DNA of 64,000 bases, taken from Kibdelosporangium sp040675465 (GTDB taxonomy: Bacteria; Actinomycetota; Actinomycetes; Mycobacteriales; Pseudonocardiaceae). The stretch spans positions 372,001 through 436,000 of the forward strand of contig NZ_JBFAPA010000005.1 of assembly GCF_040675465.1 (NCBI RefSeq). The letters run 5' to 3'. The position numbers and the translations under genes were made by a program. The notes below the pieces were generated by a model. The model was not told where the DNA came from and did no database searches. It was given only the letters and a program-made list of their open reading frames with translations. Of the stretch, positions 1 through 9,484 are shown in pieces; positions within the stretch are counted from its first letter, which is position 1; the number at the start of each line of letters is the position of its first letter.

Positions 1-861
1 GTGACGTACGCGAACTACGTCGGCAAGCCACTGTCCTATGTGGTCGCCACTCCCCCGCGCCCGGACGACAAGGACAACCCGCTGCGCCTCGTCTACGGGA
101 ACGAAGGCGCCGGCGCGGATCTGACCGCGTTCGCGCAACGCTTCGGCTGCAAGGTGATCGACGCGTTCGGGTCCACCGAAGGCGGCGTGGGCTTCTCCCG
201 CACCGATGACACGCCGCCCGCTTCCCTCGGCCGCCTCACCGACGACGTGGCCATCCTGCACCCAGAGACTGGCCTGCCGTGCCCGCCCGCGAAGTTCGAC
301 GCGGAAGGCCGCCTGCTCAACGCCGAAGAGGCCGTCGGTGAGATGGTCAACACGGCAGGCGCGGGCTGGTTCGCCGGGTACTACCGGGATCCCGGAGCGG
401 ACGCCGATCGTTTGCGTGGCGGCCAGTACCACACGGGTGACCTGGCTTACCTTGATGCCGAAGGGTTCTGCTACTTCGCCGGGCGACTCGGCGACTGGCT
501 GCGTGTCGACGGCGAGAACCTCGGCACCGCGCCGATCGAACGGATTCTCCTGCGGCATCCCGCGATCACCGAGGCCGCCGTCTACGCGGTGCCCGATCCG
601 GTGACCGGCGACCAGGTGATGGCCGCCATCGTCACCAACGGAACCCCGTTGAGCCCCAACGAGTTCGGCCGTTTCCTCGCTGCCCAGCCGGACCTCGGCC
701 CCAAACAGGCGCCCAAGTACGTCCGCACGATCCCGGACCTTCCCCGGACCGCCACGTTCAAGGTCGTCAAACGGCAACTGGCGGCCGAGGGGCTCGACTG
801 CCCCGACGTGGTCTGGACACGCTCCACACGCGACTTGACCTACGTGACCCTCTCCATGTGA
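1..861 (+). CDS. Acyl-CoA synthetase (AMP-binding), C-terminal part, 5' end outside window
   Basis: The frame is open from the first base, so the true start lies upstream and about 286 C-terminal residues are visible. Counting from base 1, GSTEGG (57-62) is the nucleotide-binding loop before the hinge, TGDL (145-148) holds the ribose-contacting Asp, and GRLGDWLRVDGENL (161-174) is the hinge and start of the mobile C-terminal domain. A TFKVVK motif near residue 254 carries the lysine normally used in adenylation. The family activates a carboxylic acid with ATP and then CoA. The segment resembles FadD17-type fatty acyl ligases, but the acyl-binding half is missing, so the substrate cannot be read. 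A dienelactone-hydrolase gene follows 39 bp downstream on the same strand, suggesting co-transcription. Confidence 0.85.
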   Translation: MTYANYVGKPLSYVVATPPRPDDKDNPLRLVYGNEGAGADLTAFAQRFGCKVIDAFGSTEGGVGFSRTDDTPPASLGRLTDDVAILHPETGLPCPPAKFDAEGRLLNAEEAVGEMVNTAGAGWFAGYYRDPGADADRLRGGQYHTGDLAYLDAEGFCYFAGRLGDWLRVDGENLGTAPIERILLRHPAITEAAVYAVPDPVTGDQVMAAIVTNGTPLSPNEFGRFLAAQPDLGPKQAPKYVRTIPDLPRTATFKVVKRQLAAEGLDCPDVVWTRSTRDLTYVTLSM

Positions 862-900
862 CGATCACCCCACCATCTTCCAGCGGTGAGGAGTGAGTCG

Positions 901-1632
901 ATGTCCGAGCTCGATTCGTGGGCGTTGTCCGAATTCGACGACGGTACCCACAAGTTTCCGGTCTACCGGAAGGGCGAGGGACCGGGCGTCATCGTCGTGC
1001 ACGAAATACCCGGCCTCACCGACAAGGTCCTCGCGTTCGGGCAGGAGGTGGTGGACGCCGGGTTCACCGTCCTGATGCCGTCCCTGTTCGGCACACCCGG
1101 ACGGCCGAAAACGGGCCTCTACACGCTGGCGTCGATCGGCCGGTTGTGCGTTCGCAGCGAGTTCACCAAGATCGCCCTCCGCCGGACGTCACCGGTCGCG
1201 GACTGGCTGCGCGCCCTGGCCCGCACGACGCACGACGAACTGGGCGGACCAGGCGTCGGCGCGCTCGGCATGTGTTTCACCGGTGGCTTCGCGCTGGCGA
1301 TGCTGGCCGACGCGCCGGTCGTGGCACCGGTGCTCGCGCAGCCGTCGGTCCCGTTCCCCTTCGGCCGGGCCCGCGGCGCCGCCCTGGACCTGTCCGCGGC
1401 CGACCTCACCGCGGTCAAGGCCAAGACGGCAGCCGGCTGTCCGGTCCTTGGCCTGCGGTTCACGGGTGATCCAGTCGTCGGAACCCGGTTCGACACGCTG
1501 CGCCAGGAGCTCGGCGACAAGTTCATCGCGGTCGAGTTCCCCGGCAAGCAGCACTCGACCCTCACCGAACACCGGCAGCAGGAGGGCGTCGAGCGCGTGC
1601 TGGCGTTCTTCCGTGAACGGCTCACGACCTGA
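901..1632 (+). CDS. Dienelactone hydrolase family protein
   Basis: A 243-residue cytoplasmic alpha/beta hydrolase. The catalytic triad is visible: nucleophile Cys125 in GMCFTGG, Asp190 in RFTGDPVV and His218 in GKQHST, the Cys-Asp-His set of dienelactone hydrolases. HEIPGL at 34-39 matches the family's N-terminal signature. The ATG at 901 is chosen because GAGGAG (888-893) sits seven bases upstream; an in-frame GTG at 886 would add five residues and lacks a comparable site. Members open lactone rings in aromatic-acid degradation or act on related esters; the physiological substrate is unknown. It probably shares a transcript with the upstream acyl-CoA synthetase. Confidence 0.88.
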   Translation: MSELDSWALSEFDDGTHKFPVYRKGEGPGVIVVHEIPGLTDKVLAFGQEVVDAGFTVLMPSLFGTPGRPKTGLYTLASIGRLCVRSEFTKIALRRTSPVADWLRALARTTHDELGGPGVGALGMCFTGGFALAMLADAPVVAPVLAQPSVPFPFGRARGAALDLSAADLTAVKAKTAAGCPVLGLRFTGDPVVGTRFDTLRQELGDKFIAVEFPGKQHSTLTEHRQQEGVERVLAFFRERLTT

Positions 1633-1817
1633 TATGCGCCTGGCCGCAAAGCGCCATTGTTTCAGAGCGGAATTGCACGGCCCTTTCATCTGAATGTCTT
1701 TGCCGGTCAGCCGTTCGACGGCAATTGCCGACGTGCACAGAATTGGTGAAACCCTGGCCAAAAGGTGACGGATCTGGGAAGGTGTTGCCCGCATCGCACA
1801 TTCACGATGGGGGTTCC

Positions 1818-3809
1818 TTGAAACGGCAATTGAACAGAAGTGCCGCCATTGTCGCCGCGCTGGCGGGGCCGGTTCTGCTGGCTTCGGTGTGCACGGCGTC
1901 CGCGGCCGACCGGACGATGATCGCCGACGCCCGGCCCGGCTGGGCGTCGGCGGCGGCCGACCGCGGCGCGCTGGATCCAGCGTCCACTGTGGACGACATC
2001 CGGGTGTACCTGGCCGGACGCGATCCGCGGGGCCTGACGGCCTATGCCCTGGCGGTCTCCGATCCGCGCAACGCCGCCTTCCGCCACTTCCTGACCGCGG
2101 CGGAGGTGGCCGATCGGTTCGGCCCGGCACCCGCACAGGTCGACGCGGTGACATCCTGGCTGAAATCAACCGGACTGACTGTCACCAACGTTGACAAGCA
2201 CTTTGTGAGTGCGAAAGGCACTGTGGCGCAAGCACAACGCGCGTTCGACGTGACGCTGCACAACTATGCCGACGCCACTGGGTTGCACCGTGCACCCGAC
2301 GGCCCGGTCACCGTGCCCGCGCAGCTCACCGGCGCCGTCCTGGGCGTGATCGGCTTGGACGACCCGGCCATGCGCCAGGTCCGGCCGCAGCACACCGAAG
2401 CCGTTGCGGCCACCAGCGACCCGTTCGGCCCGCCGGGCGCGATCTACCGCGCGGAGCCGTGTTCGGACTACTGGGGCCAGAAGCAGGCCACCGACCGGCC
2501 GCCAGTCGACGGCCAGGTCGTGCCGTGGACGCCTTGTGGCTATGGGCCACAGGAACTGCGGAAGGCCTACGGTCTGGACCGCAGCAAGCTCACCGGCAAA
2601 GGCGTGACCATCGGCGTCCTCGACCCGTACGCCTCGCCGACCATCGAAGCCGACCTCGCGGCCTACTACAACAAACACAACTTCCAGGGCTTCCGGCCCG
2701 GTCAGCTCAAGCAGTACACGACGCCGGGTGGTTCGCCGGTCTGCTACGGCAGTGACGCCAATGTCATCTACCCCGAAGAGGCGCTGGACATCGAGGCCGC
2801 GCACACCATGGCGCCGGACGCGGACATCGCGTACATCGGCGCCAAGGACTGTGAGACCACAAGCCTGATCGACGCGCTGAACCGCGCGGTCGACGAGCAC
2901 CTGGCCGACCTGGTGACCAACTCGTGGGGAATCGGGTCCGAACCACCCGCCGACTCCGTCCGGCAGGCCTTCGAACAGGTCTTCCAGCGGGCCGCGGTGC
3001 AGGGCATCGGGATCTACTACTCCTCCGGCGACGGCGGGTACGAGGACCCGGCGACGCCGATCGGCCAGGCCGACGGCTCCACCCGCAAGCAGACCAACTA
3101 CCCGCCGGAAAGCCCTTGGGTGACGGCGGTCGGCGGCACCAACCTCGGTCTGGACCAGTCCGGCAACCGCGTCGTCGAGACGGCCTGGAACGTGGTCCGC
3201 TCGACCATGACACCCGACGGCACCGGCTGGGCACCCGCGCCTCGGGACGGCTACCCCACCGCGTTCACCGGCGGATCCGGTGGCGGAACCAGCATCCAGC
3301 ACCGCCAACCCGCCTACCAAGCGGGCGTCGTGCCGGCCAAACTGGCCACCACCCTCCCGGACGGCAGCACCTCCGCCTACCCGATGCGGGTCGTGCCTGA
3401 TATCTCGGCGCTCGCCGACTCCAGCACCGGCATGAAGGTCGGCTTCACCCAGCTCGACGTCGACGGCGTGGCCCGGTTCCACCAGACCCGTCTGGGCGGC
3501 ACCAGCCTGTCCAGCCCGCTGATCGCCGGAATCCAAGCCCTCGCCCAACAAGCCCAAGGCGCCCCCATCGGGTTCGCCAACTTCCAGCTCTACACCCGAT
3601 ACGGCACCCCCGCCTACCGCGACATCGTCGACACCCAGTACAACCTCGCCCGCAACGACTACACCAACCCCCAAGACCCCACCAGCCCGATCGTGAAACG
3701 CCTGTACAGCACCGGAATCAACGGAGCCCTCACCGCCACGACCGGCTACGACAACGTGACCGGCCTCGGCGTCCCCGGCACCAAATACGCAGAGTCCTAC
3801 AGCCACTGA
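1818..3809 (+). CDS. Secreted S53 (sedolisin/kumamolisin-type) peptidase
   Basis: A 663-residue exported serine-carboxyl peptidase. The TTG at 1818 is preferred because it gives a clean signal peptide (MKRQLNRS, hydrophobic core, cleavage after CTASA at residue 29) and follows a GGGGG run; an ATG at 1725 would place about 31 charged residues before the signal. A pro-kumamolisin activation domain (about 35-190) precedes the subtilisin-like catalytic domain. Candidate catalytic residues are Glu320 and Asp324 in EEALDIEAAH and Ser563 in GGTSLSSPL, matching the Glu-Asp-Ser triad of S53. The oxyanion-region Asp is not obvious. The enzyme is probably acid-active and self-processing outside the cell. 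A paralogue lies at 17553-19439. Confidence 0.9.
   Translation: MKRQLNRSAAIVAALAGPVLLASVCTASAADRTMIADARPGWASAAADRGALDPASTVDDIRVYLAGRDPRGLTAYALAVSDPRNAAFRHFLTAAEVADRFGPAPAQVDAVTSWLKSTGLTVTNVDKHFVSAKGTVAQAQRAFDVTLHNYADATGLHRAPDGPVTVPAQLTGAVLGVIGLDDPAMRQVRPQHTEAVAATSDPFGPPGAIYRAEPCSDYWGQKQATDRPPVDGQVVPWTPCGYGPQELRKAYGLDRSKLTGKGVTIGVLDPYASPTIEADLAAYYNKHNFQGFRPGQLKQYTTPGGSPVCYGSDANVIYPEEALDIEAAHTMAPDADIAYIGAKDCETTSLIDALNRAVDEHLADLVTNSWGIGSEPPADSVRQAFEQVFQRAAVQGIGIYYSSGDGGYEDPATPIGQADGSTRKQTNYPPESPWVTAVGGTNLGLDQSGNRVVETAWNVVRSTMTPDGTGWAPAPRDGYPTAFTGGSGGGTSIQHRQPAYQAGVVPAKLATTLPDGSTSAYPMRVVPDISALADSSTGMKVGFTQLDVDGVARFHQTRLGGTSLSSPLIAGIQALAQQAQGAPIGFANFQLYTRYGTPAYRDIVDTQYNLARNDYTNPQDPTSPIVKRLYSTGINGALTATTGYDNVTGLGVPGTKYAESYSH
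1983..1993. repeat. Copy 1 of dispersed palindrome TCCACWGTGGA
   Basis: TCCACTGTGGA inside the first S53 peptidase gene, flanked by G and C so that 13 bp are symmetric. It is read in frame as Ser-Thr-Val-Asp with the rare threonine codon ACT. Confidence 0.6.
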
Positions 3810-3838
3810 CCCAATGCCGGCGAACCGGACGGCATTTT

Positions 3839-3967
3839 CCGCTGGTCGACGGCCGCCTGGTCGGCGCCGACAGCCGCGGCGGCGACGCGTGCGGCGACAC
3901 CGGTGGCGAGATCTACGGTGACCTCATCTCCCAGCGGTCCTGGATCAGAAGCGTGACCGGCGTCTGA
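3839..3967 (+). pseudogene. C-terminal relic of a trypsin-like (S1) protease
   Basis: This stretch reads open to a TGA at 3965-3967 but has no start codon or upstream domain. The peptide contains GGDACGDTGGE, which resembles the DAC-GDSGGP active-site region of chymotrypsin-fold proteases. It is followed almost immediately by QRSWIRSVTGV, which resembles the C-terminal helix of actinobacterial trypsins. The roughly 25 residues normally separating the two are absent, so this looks like a decayed, internally deleted fragment left behind the S53 peptidase gene. Chance resemblance remains possible given the short length. Confidence 0.42.
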
Positions 3968-3987
3968 CCCAAGTTCCAGGCGCGACC

Positions 3988-4021
3988 CGCTGGCCTGGCT
4001 CCGCACGGAGCCGGGCCAGCG
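3988..4021. terminator. Bidirectional hairpin terminator
   Basis: CGCTGGCC (3988-3995) plus GGCTCC (3997-4002) pair with GGAGCC (4007-4012) plus GGCCAGCG (4014-4021), leaving a four-base loop and one mismatched pair. There is no T-run, as is usual in actinomycetes. It lies between the convergent S53 peptidase and ABC-F genes. Confidence 0.7.
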
Positions 4022-4182
4022 GTGTTCCGCGGATCAGGCCGACGTCCCAGATGCCGCGGAACGCCTCGATCCGGGCCAAGGCTTGCGGATCGTCGATGAC
4101 GTCGGCTGGGGACTTCACGGAATCGACGACACCGAAGGTGAATCGGGACCAGGCGCTACGGCCATCGGCTCCTGAGACGGCA

Positions 4183-5793
<1,611 letters not shown>

Positions 5794-5916
5794 GCGACCT
5801 CCAGGCGGCACAACCGGAGTTGAGCCCTGCCCTCGAAGAAGACGGAAACACGCGGGCGCACTGCGCTGAAGATGCGCGGGCCACAGGCGTGTGGATCGGT
5901 GATGTGTCCGTCAGTA

Positions 5917-5932
5917 GATCACGTCAGTGATC
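5917..5932. promoter_or_regulatory. Inverted repeat upstream of the ABC-F gene
   Basis: GATCAC and GTGATC form a perfect 6-bp inverted repeat around GTCA. The repeat overlaps the proposed -10 hexamer of the ABC-F promoter, so it could be an operator or, in the leader RNA, a hairpin. Confidence 0.45.
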
Positions 5933-5959
5933 TTGCCGTTCGGGGCCACGACATGTCAA
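5930..5959 (-). promoter_or_regulatory. Candidate promoter of the ABC-F gene
   Basis: On the minus strand a consensus -35 TTGACA (5959-5954) is followed after 18 bp by CAAGAT (5935-5930) as a poor -10. The start codon at 5793 lies over 130 bp downstream, leaving a long leader of the kind used for attenuation in antibiotic-inducible ABC-F genes. Confidence 0.4.
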
Positions 5960-5971
5960 ACGGAATAAAGG

Positions 5972-6727
5972 TCACTCGAACATGGCCTCGTACCCGTAGT
6001 TCTCGAAGAACAGGTCCAGGTCGGCGTCGAGCTGTTCGCTGCGCCGCAACGCGACGAGCTGGGGCATCAACTCGGCCACGCCGCATGCTCGCCACAGGGG
6101 TGCGTTGTTCACGTGCCCGGCGATGATGTCGGCCACACGGGTCGCCGCATCCGTCTCGGACTCAAGGCTTTCCATGTATTCGCCCGTCATGGCACCCGGG
6201 ATCAGCAGCCACCCGGCGAGATCGACATCGGGCAGGCTCGCCGGATCGACCGCGGGCCACGTCCGCCACACCCCCGTGCCTTCCGCTACGAACTCGTCCG
6301 GCGTCGCGAGCTCCATGACCCGCTCGGCCGCCTCGCTCCGATGGCGGCGGACCACCAGGCGGCTACTCCCGCCGAGCAGATCGGCCAGCTCACCCAGACG
6401 CGCGGCCACCCACCCGGCGAAGTCCGGTTCATGCATCAGGGCCTGGGCCAGCGCGTCCAGGGCCTGGCGGTCATAGTCGGTGGCCTGACGTGGCGGCGAG
6501 GTCACCCCGAAGCCGGGAGTCGAGGGAAGGCCGGAGGTGGCCAGCTTTTCCGTACTGCCGGGCTCTTCCGCGCTGAACCAGATGCACGCCTCCTGGAACC
6601 AGTCGCGCGCATCCGCCGCCGCCTCCGACGACTCGACCTGCCTGACCCGCCCGGACCACTCCCCCACCAGGAGAACCGACCGCGTCACCTCGCCATCCAG
6701 GTCAGGGTCCGGATCCCGGCCAAACAT
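5972..6727 (-). CDS. Hypothetical protein, 251 aa
   Basis: I do not recognise this family. The product is acidic and soluble with no signal peptide or membrane segment. It has Trp-rich patches (WFQEACIWFSAEEPG near the N-terminus, WRTWPAVDP in the middle) and an acidic C-terminus (DADLDLFFENYGYEAMFE). Third-position GC looks like that of its neighbours, supporting real coding. No convincing ribosome binding site precedes the ATG at 6727. It ends just upstream of the ABC-F promoter region on the same strand, so it is probably not in one operon with that gene. Confidence 0.6.
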   Translation of the reverse strand: MFGRDPDPDLDGEVTRSVLLVGEWSGRVRQVESSEAAADARDWFQEACIWFSAEEPGSTEKLATSGLPSTPGFGVTSPPRQATDYDRQALDALAQALMHEPDFAGWVAARLGELADLLGGSSRLVVRRHRSEAAERVMELATPDEFVAEGTGVWRTWPAVDPASLPDVDLAGWLLIPGAMTGEYMESLESETDAATRVADIIAGHVNNAPLWRACGVAELMPQLVALRRSEQLDADLDLFFENYGYEAMFE

Positions 6728-6916
6728 CTGGAGCGGGTCTGCCGGAAGCTCGGTGCGAGTGATCGGTTGACTCGGACAATCAACAACCTACACGGGGAGA
6801 ACAGGCCGTGACCCGGCCATGCCAGGGCAGGTCCTACGACTACCAGCGGTGGACAGACGTCGCTGCCGGGTCGGCCCATCGGCCCGGCCGCACAATCGAA
6901 AGCAGTTCGAACCGCA

Positions 6917-7546
6917 CTATCGTGGCAACGAAGACGTCAGTGCCGGGTCGAGGTACGGCGTCACGTTGCGGAGGGCGCGGTCGACGTATTCGTCCTTTTC
7001 GCCGACGGGGGCGACGTAGTGCATGGCGGTCTTGGCGGCGTCGAGGCTGTGGAGCTGGGCGATGGTCCAGGTGGCGAGGTAGGTGGCGGCGAGGCAGCCG
7101 CCGGCGGTGGCGAGGGTGCCGCGGGCGTAGAAGGGCTGGTTGAGGACGGTGACGCCGGCGGCGATGACCCAGGGCTTGGTGGTGAGGTCGGTGCACGCGG
7201 GGATGTCGTTGAGCAGGCCCAGTTTGGCGAGGATGAGAGTGCCGGAGCATTGGGCGGCAAGGAGTTGGCGGGCAGGGTCGAGGCCGCGCAGCACGCTCAT
7301 GATGGTGAGGTCCTCGACGACCTCGCGGGTGCGGGAGCCGCTGCCGACGATCACGGCGTCGGCGGTGCAGGCCTCGTCGAGGCCGATCGCCGCGTCGATG
7401 GTGACGCCGTTCATCGAGGTGACCCGCGGGGTGGGGCTGGCGATCGACACGCGCCAGCCGGGTTCCTTGACACGGTTGAGGATCCCCAGCGCGATGAGCG
7501 AGTCGAGCTCGTTGTACCCCTCGAAGGTCAGGATCGCGGTATGCAT
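6917..7546 (-). CDS. DJ-1/PfpI family protein
   Basis: A 209-residue glutamine-amidotransferase-like domain of the ThiJ/PfpI superfamily. Cys100 in AAQCSGT is the nucleophile-elbow cysteine and AILTFEGYNELDS at the N-terminus matches the first strand with its conserved acidic residue. Members include isonitrile hydratases, glyoxalases and redox sensors. The ATG at 7546 is preferred over one at 7573, because the latter lies inside the operator-like repeat (7570-7595) and would put it within coding sequence. It is transcribed divergently from a MocR regulator 62 bp away, a pairing that suggests control by that regulator. Confidence 0.85.
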   Translation of the reverse strand: MHTAILTFEGYNELDSLIALGILNRVKEPGWRVSIASPTPRVTSMNGVTIDAAIGLDEACTADAVIVGSGSRTREVVEDLTIMSVLRGLDPARQLLAAQCSGTLILAKLGLLNDIPACTDLTTKPWVIAAGVTVLNQPFYARGTLATAGGCLAATYLATWTIAQLHSLDAAKTAMHYVAPVGEKDEYVDRALRNVTPYLDPALTSSLPR

Positions 7547-7569
7547 GAGCGCACCGTAGAACGGCCAAT

Positions 7570-7595
7570 GCATGACAGTCCAAGAATTGTCATGC
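7570..7595. promoter_or_regulatory. Perfect 8-bp inverted repeat, probable MocR operator
   Basis: GCATGACA (7570-7577) and TGTCATGC (7588-7595) are exact inverted copies separated by 10 bp, with half-sites 18 bp apart centre to centre. The repeat sits between the divergent DJ-1/PfpI and MocR genes, only 13 bp before the MocR GTG start. Confidence 0.65.
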
Positions 7596-7608
7596 TTACC
7601 ATCCCGGT

Positions 7609-8946
7609 GTGCGAGTACCGAGGTACAAGGGCGTGGTCGACACGCTGGCCAAGCAGATCCGCAGCGGACGGCTGTCCGCTGGGACGCGTCTGCCCACCCA
7701 CCGTCAGCTGGCCGCCGACGAAGGCATCGCGGTCGTCACCGCGACCCGGGTATACGCCGAACTCGAAGCGATGGGGCTGGTCAGCAGCGAACAGGGCCGG
7801 GGCACGTTCGTCCGGGACCTCGCCACGGCGCCCGGTGTGGGCGGCGACCAGCACTCCGTTGCGGTCGACGCCACCGACCTCAGCTTCAACTCCCCCGCCG
7901 TCCCCGGCCAGGCCGATCTGTTGCGGCAGGCGCTCAAAGACCTTGCCACGGCCGGAGACCTCGACGCGTTGCTGCGCTACCAACCACACCGCGGCCGCAC
8001 CCAGGACCGCGCCGCGATCGCCCGCCACCTCAGAAAACGAGGCCTCACAACAGGACGCGAACGAGTCCTGATCGTCAACGGCGCCCAGCAAGGCCTCGCG
8101 GTGACGGCCATGGCGCTGCTCAAGCCCGGCGACATCGTCGCGATCGACGCCATCACCTACCCGGGGTTCACCGTCCTCGCACGCACTCTCGGCCTCCAAC
8201 TGGCGCCTTTGCCAGTGACAGCAACGGGTCCTGATCTCAGCGCCCTCGAACTCCTGTGCCGCCAACGCCCGGTTCGCGCGATCTATGCCATGCCGACCCT
8301 GCACAACCCCCTCGGCTGGGTCCTCGACGAAGTCCAGCGCGAGCACCTGGTCACGATCGCCCGGAACCACGACCTGTTGATCATCGAAGACGCCTCGTAC
8401 GCCTACCTCGCCGAAGACGCGCCGCCCCCATTGGCGATGCGAGCGCCGCGGGAAACCGTCTACGTGTCCGGGCTGTCCAAGAACGTCGCCACTGGCCTGC
8501 GGATCGGCTTCGTCGTCGCACCCGGGAAGCACGTCGAAGCGATCGAGCGCGCCATCCGCGCCACGACCTACCACACGCCCAGCCTGACCGCGGCGATCGT
8601 CACGAGATGGCTGGAAGACGGCACCGTCGACCACCTTGAGACACAGAAACGCGCGGACGCACGCCACCGCCAAACCGTCGCCCGCGAAGTTCTGGACGGC
8701 TTGCCATATGTCGGACACCCGTCGTCGTACTTCCTGTGGCTGCCGCTGGCGCAGGACGCGCGGGCGGACCGGATCGCGGCATCGTTGGCGCGTAAGAAAG
8801 TCGCGGTGTCCACGGCCGAACCGTTCGCCACGACACCCACCGTGCCGCAGGCCCTCCGGCTGGCGCTCGGCTCGGTGCGGCTCGACGAGTTGCGCGACGC
8901 CTTGACGAAAGTCCGGCACGAAGCCGACCGCGACGCCTACCGTTAG
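7609..8946 (+). CDS. MocR/PdxR-type regulator: GntR winged helix fused to aminotransferase domain
   Basis: A 445-residue fusion. Residues about 5-70 form a GntR winged helix (TRLPTHRQLAADEGIAVVT, then the turn before GLVSSEQGRGTFV). Residues about 90-440 form a fold-type I aminotransferase domain with NGAQQG at 157-162, MPTLHNPLG near 228-236 and the PLP-binding Lys291 in SGLSKNVATGLR. MocR proteins sense a PLP adduct and usually control a divergent neighbour, here the DJ-1/PfpI gene. The start is the GTG at 7609; no good ribosome binding site precedes it, so the mRNA may be nearly leaderless. Confidence 0.9.
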   Translation: MRVPRYKGVVDTLAKQIRSGRLSAGTRLPTHRQLAADEGIAVVTATRVYAELEAMGLVSSEQGRGTFVRDLATAPGVGGDQHSVAVDATDLSFNSPAVPGQADLLRQALKDLATAGDLDALLRYQPHRGRTQDRAAIARHLRKRGLTTGRERVLIVNGAQQGLAVTAMALLKPGDIVAIDAITYPGFTVLARTLGLQLAPLPVTATGPDLSALELLCRQRPVRAIYAMPTLHNPLGWVLDEVQREHLVTIARNHDLLIIEDASYAYLAEDAPPPLAMRAPRETVYVSGLSKNVATGLRIGFVVAPGKHVEAIERAIRATTYHTPSLTAAIVTRWLEDGTVDHLETQKRADARHRQTVAREVLDGLPYVGHPSSYFLWLPLAQDARADRIAASLARKKVAVSTAEPFATTPTVPQALRLALGSVRLDELRDALTKVRHEADRDAYR

Positions 8947-8977
8947 CCTCCGTAGCGAACCAGCCTGGGAGGCGACC

Positions 8978-9475
8978 ATGGACTACAGCCAGTTCGTCAA
9001 GAAACTCGACGTGCACGGCGTCCCGGAGACGCTCACCTACGAGGACGTCGTCGCCAAGGCGCTGACCCGCGACCACCTCGCCGAGGACGTCCGCGGGATC
9101 AACGCCAGCCTCGAGATCATCCGGCAGACCAGGGGCGGCTCCTGGCCCACCGAGGCGGTCACCGAGGAGTTCAACTTCGTCGACGTGATCTGGCACGAGT
9201 GCGAGTTCCGGGACGGCGGCTCGTACACCTTCGCCGTGTTCGACACGAACGACCGCTACCTCGGCTGCGCCTACCTGTACCCGATGGGCCGGCGCACCAA
9301 GCTGACCGAGGACCTGCTGAAGTACGACGTGGACGTGAGCTGGTGGGTCACGCCGACCGCCTACGAGCAGGGCTACTACACGAAGCTCTACCAGGGCTTG
9401 GTGCACTGGCTCACCGAGGAGCTCCCGTTCCGGGAACCGTACTACTCCAACAAGGAGATCCCCACAGTCCACTGA
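8978..9475 (+). CDS. GNAT-like acetyltransferase family protein
   Basis: A 165-residue soluble protein. GGSYTFAVFDTNDRYLGCAYLYP in the middle has the beta4-beta5 pattern of GNAT folds, although the Q/R-x-x-G-x-A acetyl-CoA loop is not evident and a standard acetyl transfer is uncertain. A shorter GCVYIYP version of the same core occurs in the protein at 50717-51214, so the two are distant relatives. GGGAGG (8967-8972) five bases before the ATG fixes the start. The gene follows the MocR regulator on the same strand by 31 bp, but no functional link is clear. Confidence 0.65.
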   Translation: MDYSQFVKKLDVHGVPETLTYEDVVAKALTRDHLAEDVRGINASLEIIRQTRGGSWPTEAVTEEFNFVDVIWHECEFRDGGSYTFAVFDTNDRYLGCAYLYPMGRRTKLTEDLLKYDVDVSWWVTPTAYEQGYYTKLYQGLVHWLTEELPFREPYYSNKEIPTVH

Positions 9476-9484
9476 GGACGGACG

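Noticed and set aside
2166..3806. Minus-strand open frame of 546 codons opposite the first S53 peptidase
   Set aside because: Valine- and glycine-rich shadow of a real exported protease gene.
8978..9475. Recent duplication with the GNAT-like gene at 50717
   Set aside because: Only the GC[AV]Y[IL]YP core and general layout agree. The rest differs, so this is distant family membership rather than a recent duplication.
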